Below, piece after piece: positions 59,741 to 64,000 of a stretch of 64,000 nt of DNA. The notes below the pieces were generated by a model. The model did not search any database, had not been told where the DNA came from, and worked only from the letters and a program-made list of their open reading frames with translations. The stretch lies in assembly GCA_016081115.2 (NCBI GenBank), contig CM071936.1, forward strand, positions 86,729,943 through 86,793,942, written 5' to 3'. The stretch comes from Rehmannia glutinosa. Taxonomy: Eukaryota > Streptophyta > Magnoliopsida > Lamiales > Orobanchaceae. Positions within the stretch are counted from its first letter, which is position 1, and every line of letters begins with the position of its first letter. The position numbers and the translations under genes were made by a program.

Positions 59741-62440
59741 TTGTTCTTCGCGAATGGTAGTCTGATTTTTTGTCTGGCCACAAAGGATGAATGTCGAAAA
59801 ATGAACAATATTTTCAAAATCTATGAGCAAGCGTCTGGCCAAGTAATCAATTATGATAAATTGGCACTCACATTTGAGCCTGAATATAGCTCCTAATATC
59901 ATCGATGTGTTCAAAGAGGTGTCCATGGTAAAAGTGGTTCAAGGACACGAAGTGTATCTAGGCTTACCTATGTTTTCACTGCATAGCAGACGGCTCCAAT
60001 TTGGATATCTCAAAGTGCGAATAATCAGTCGAGTAAAGGGATGGGGAGGCAAGACGTTTTCAGAATGAGGTAAAGAAGTACTCATAAAATTGATACTTCA
60101 AGCTATCTCGATGTATGCGATGTCTTATTTTCGTATACCTAGTGTTATTTGCAATGATATTGAGAGTATGTGTGCCAACTTTTAGTGGGGAATAGAAGGC
60201 GGGAAGAAGAAGTTACATTGGAATAAATGGGAAGATCTATGTCGTCCTAAGTGCAAAGGGGGAATGGGGTTCCGTAAGTTGTAGGAATTCAACAAAGCCT
60301 TACTAGCCAAGCAAATTTGGAGAATAATCGGTCATCGAAACAGTCTAGTGGTTCGTGTTCTGAAAGCTAGATACTTTCGGCATGTGGATATCATGGATGC
60401 TACATTGGGCACTAAACCATCGTATATCTGGCGATCGATGTTATGGAGTAGGGATTTATTGTAGTCGGGGATATCATGGAGGATAGGCAATAGTCGGAGC
60501 GTGCGGACCGGTCTGAATAATCTGGGTTAAAAATTTGACAACACCAGTTACATTGCATAATGCAAGTTTTCGGGAAACGGACACAGTTGAATCACTGATT
60601 ATAGAGAGAAGATGGATGAGAATGATATAAATAGTGGCTTTCTACCTTTTGTGGCAAAAACAATTTTGACAATGCCATTGCCCAAGACCTCGATGGAGGA
60701 TGCAAGAATCTTTGGAATTTAACACTAAAGGGATATATTCGATGAGGATGGCTATAAATGTGCAATTGGACTCTTTCGGCAGCATGCTCATAGCACATCG
60801 GTAGAGATGGATAAATGGTGGAAATTCATATAGGCAATGGATATACCTCCAAAAATAAAAAAAAAATTGGTGGCAGACTTCACATAATTTACTGGTTGCC
60901 AAAGAAAATCTCCGTATACACCATGTGCCAACAGAGGGGGGATGTGATCTTTGTCAGTTTGGAAGGGATGATACATCACACACATTATTCTTTTGTCCGG
61001 CGTTGAGCAAATATGAAAAAAAGCTGGTTTCTGGGAGTTATTGGCCTTGTATGGTTGTCTTTCTAATGCCCATTTTCATTTTTCCAACTGTTCCAAAAAT
61101 TGGGATCAAGTTTGGCCCATTGTGTTTTCACTGAAAATACAACATTTTTAATTTTTATTTGTCTTAGAAAACTGTATTATAATCAGAGAAACATTTTTCA
61201 AAAATAGCCTGCACAACCTATTAAGTAGTCTACCAGCCACACGTTCAATTAGCAAACAACATGTGAATGTTTAAATTGTAATGCCGTTAATTCAATTATT
61301 AAAAGTTGGCAATGTGCTCCGTTTATTTATTATTTTATCAGAAAAGTAGCTAGGCATAGGACTTATCGGGTTGTATATTAAGGTCTTGATACAATATTAA
61401 AAAATATAGACAAGTAGCCCATATGATAAGTAATAATTTTTAAAAAATATCCAAGATGTACTCAAAAATGAAATTTAAACAACACAAACAAACAAATCCC
61501 CATACATTTCACCAAAACCAATGTCAAATATACACATAAAAATATTTAACCAAACATAATTTCATTTTCAAACCTATATGAAAACACCAATTCAGACAAC
61601 AAACCAAATATATTTTCATTTTTCACACGAAAACCAATAACTTCTAAAAATTCATTTTCAAACACTAGAAACTGGAAATTGGACTTAGAAATACATCCAT
61701 ACAAGCCCATTGAAACAAGCAAGAATGGGAAATATTATGGAAGTGGGATTTTGGATGCGATAAGGCGACGGAAAAGGAGTTTGAGATGTTTGCATGTGTT
61801 ACATGGGCCATTTGGAAGGAAAAGCAAACTTACCTCCATGACAGGAATCGAAGAAGATGGTGGACTCGGCAAATTGGGTCGAACTTTTCCTAATCAAGCT
61901 TTTCAACAAGCGAAACATGCGGATGATGCGCCAGGAGGAATCTAAAACAGAGACGGGGGAACAAAAATGGAGGAAACTGAGGCATGGGTGGTATTGGGTA
62001 GATATCGACGCATGTTATAACATAAAAGAAAATAAATATGCAATTGGGGGTTTCATTAGAGATGATGAAGGTAAGATTTGATGTGCATTTGGCATAAGGT
62101 TAAATAACATGGAGTCGGTTTTGGAAGGAGAGCTGGAAGCCTTGGAAATGGGACTAAATCAGGTAAAAGAAAGAGTTATTTGTCTATTCAAGTTACGTCG
62201 GATTCATTAATAGCCATGCATACCACGATCATGGCGATCGATTAAGATATCAGCCACAGTCGTTACTTAATTGCAGATATCATACATGTTTTAGCTAACC
62301 TGGGAGCAACCATAACCAGTCATGTACGCAGAACAACACATAGTGTCGCTCATAGTTTATCTAATTTTGCTTCTTTTACTCCATTACGGTTTGAGTGGGA
62401 ATGGAGAATTTTCAATTTAGTTGGAGGAAATTATAATTGT
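59741..62440 (+). pseudogene. Second LINE remnant, abutting LTR-C
   Basis: Directly after LTR-C the sequence encodes the last part of a non-LTR reverse transcriptase in broken frames (LFFANGSLIFCLATKDECRK near 59742-59800, then YEQASGQVINYDK). A zinc-binding motif of the RT-associated region lies at about 60925-61005 (CDLCQFGRDDTSHTLFFCPA, C-x2-C ... H-x4-C). An RNase H start follows near 61990-62080 (WVDIDACYN, AIGGFIRDDEGK). The 5' half is absent: the DNA left of LTR-A is not LINE. It differs from the LINE inside LTR-C. Confidence 0.8.
61136..61665. other. AT-rich insertion or filler inside the second LINE remnant
   Basis: About 530 bases of AT-rich non-coding sequence separate the zinc-binding part from the RNase H part of the LINE remnant. 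Read in reverse complement it has a 'tgtttgaaaatgaa' start like some plant MITEs, but I find no convincing terminal inverted repeats or target duplication. Confidence 0.35.
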
Positions 62441-63340
62441 TGGCCTTTCATTTACACAATAAAAGCAATAATTTTCTCAAAGAAAAATAATTATTATTTG
62501 GGATTAGCCCATTTCTTAATAATTATATAGAATTATATTTAAATTGATTAACTTCAATTAAAAAATAATTATTTTAATTAATTAAAATATCTCAAAATAT
62601 GTATCTAAAATTCATATATCACATATATCCATATATAGCATTTCTATACTTATGTAAGATGAAAATTAAGATTTATTTAATATGAAATTATATTCATAAT
62701 ATTATTTATATATAGAAAATTATTTTCTATATATTAATGTACTTTTCATGTTAATAGAAATTATTTTTTTATATTTATCAACGTATTTTGATGTTCAAGT
62801 TTCAAAGTTATACATTTGGAATAAGATATGAATTTGTCTTGTTGATAATTTTCTAATTTATGTTTATATATAAAAATAAAATAGTTTTTGTTTTTTGGAA
62901 CGTTTCATTTTCCCTTAAAATTGTCTTGCTAAATATAAAGAATGATTTTGTTTAATTTCTTAATAATTCTAACATTTGTTCAGCTTTCTAATCCTTACAA
63001 AATATTAAAATTTAATATGACTTTATTATTAATTGTATTGAAAATACAATTTTATTAAATATTCAACATTAAGGTAGTAAAAAACAAATTCAACGTTGGG
63101 CAGTTAAATTTTTTTCAAACTTTTACTTTCTTATAGATAAACACGTTCTATAATAAATACAATTCATATTCACACAACCAAATATTTCGTATTTAAAGAG
63201 ATGTTTTTATAATTTATAATAATTTTTTTTATTATTTAATCGTATGATTATAAACAAATTAATTATCTTTATATTTTAATTATTTTTGGATATTTAATGT
63301 TTTTGCAATCACTATGTTTTAAAAACATAGACAACATAAA
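62441..63340. other. AT-rich intergenic DNA, nothing recognised
   Basis: Very AT-rich sequence with no coding or repeat signal that I can support. Confidence 0.5.
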
Positions 63341-63344
63341 TTCA

Positions 63345-63690
63345 TAATTTGTAAAATAAAGAATGAGAACAAATAAATTTTTAAAGATAACTAGGTTTAG
63401 TTTTCAGAATTAATAAAATACAAAATTATAAATAGAATTAATATTAAAAATAAATAAACACAATATACATATTCAGGAAATGGGGATGAGAATGGAGAAT
63501 CCCCGTTTTATCTAATTGGAATGGGAAGGGAGACGATGTTATGCATATCGTCCCTATCCAATTCATGATTCTAAGGAAGCGGAAAATCTTAATCCCCACT
63601 CCCATCCCCAAATTAATTGGGGACTCCCCATCTCATTCTATTCGTTTACTAATTGGGATGGTTTCCCGTGGGATGTTGCTAACTAGTTAT
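63345..63690. mobile_element. Fragment of the outer hAT-like family
   Basis: It matches the right-hand half of the element at 4973-9100. Shared words include 'tagaattaatatta', 'tccccgttttatctaattgga', 'ccccaaattaattgggga' and 'gggatggtt'. The right end lacks the TIR sequence GCAATCCCTA kept at 9091-9100. The left half is not visible. Confidence 0.65.
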
Positions 63691-64000
63691 GACCAATGCT
63701 AACACTGACAATTTATTATAATAAATGTGAAACTAAATAGTCTATATATATATATATGAACTAATTATACTACTTCTACTTTCATATGCAATTTACATTT
63801 GTATAATGTTTAAAATATAATATATAAATTAATTTTGGAATTACAATTGAGATCGAATCAATTCACGAATTTCAAATTGCAAAATGAAAATGAATCAATA
63901 TTCAAATCGATTTTACTCGAATTTTCGCATCAAATTAAGATTTTCAAATAGAATTCAAATTTTTCTCCAATTCCTTATTGGATTTGAATATTCATATTTG
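63691..64000. other. AT-rich intergenic DNA at window end
   Basis: A short TA run lies near 63744-63758. Otherwise nothing is recognised. Confidence 0.5.

Overview
This window is nuclear DNA of a flowering plant, almost certainly a eudicot. The evidence is an AT-rich background, a multi-exon gene for a plant-type peroxisomal NAD carrier, plant Ty1/copia retrotransposons of Sirevirus type primed by initiator-Met tRNA, plant LINE fragments and plant hAT-type non-autonomous DNA transposons. I cannot name the species.

Layout, left to right. 1-9.1 kb is transposon-rich intergenic DNA: a possible LTR remnant at the left edge, a T-rich degenerate repeat, a clean hAT element with 8-bp target duplications (2966-3730), and a three-level nest at 4973-9100. 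In that nest an old hAT-like element was entered by a second hAT (5116-7327) and by a TA-flanked inverted-repeat element carrying a 103-bp minisatellite (7659-8881). 10.3-16.4 kb is the only clear host gene, a peroxisomal NAD carrier (PXN) of 11 coding exons. In this sequence it is broken by three apparent frame disruptions at homopolymer-like spots. 18.2-21.1 kb is a decayed minus-strand copia with short (about 155 bp) LTRs, followed by a solo LTR (21239-22632) and a tRNA-like SINE candidate.

22984-59740 is one large composite retrotransposon array: LTR-A, internal region 1, LTR-B, internal region 2, LTR-C, all on the plus strand. Both internal regions are gag-pol copia followed by a long extra ORF of about 4.5 kb after pol. 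Both copies have TGACG motifs and a TATA box just before that extra ORF, which suggests its own promoter. Copy 2 lacks the 5' part of its internal region and shares LTR-B with copy 1. It was entered by a complete, younger minus-strand copia, 'element M' (39243-47677, target duplication CAACA). LTR-C was entered by a 5'-truncated LINE (55529-58536, 18-bp target duplication). A different LINE remnant directly abuts LTR-C on the right (59741-about 62440). The last 1.5 kb is AT-rich and holds a second fragment of the outer hAT-like family.

The most unusual signal is in the LTRs of element M and its solo-LTR relative. Downstream of the TATA box lies an array of five or more small hairpins sharing the loop ACCAC (GTGGT in the sense strand). 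Their stems differ between units and between LTRs in a compensating way, and the mismatches seen on the plus strand become G-U wobbles in the sense RNA. This points to a selected RNA structure in the retrotransposon leader. Single-base indels are frequent both in PXN and in the young element, so part of the breakage may be assembly error.
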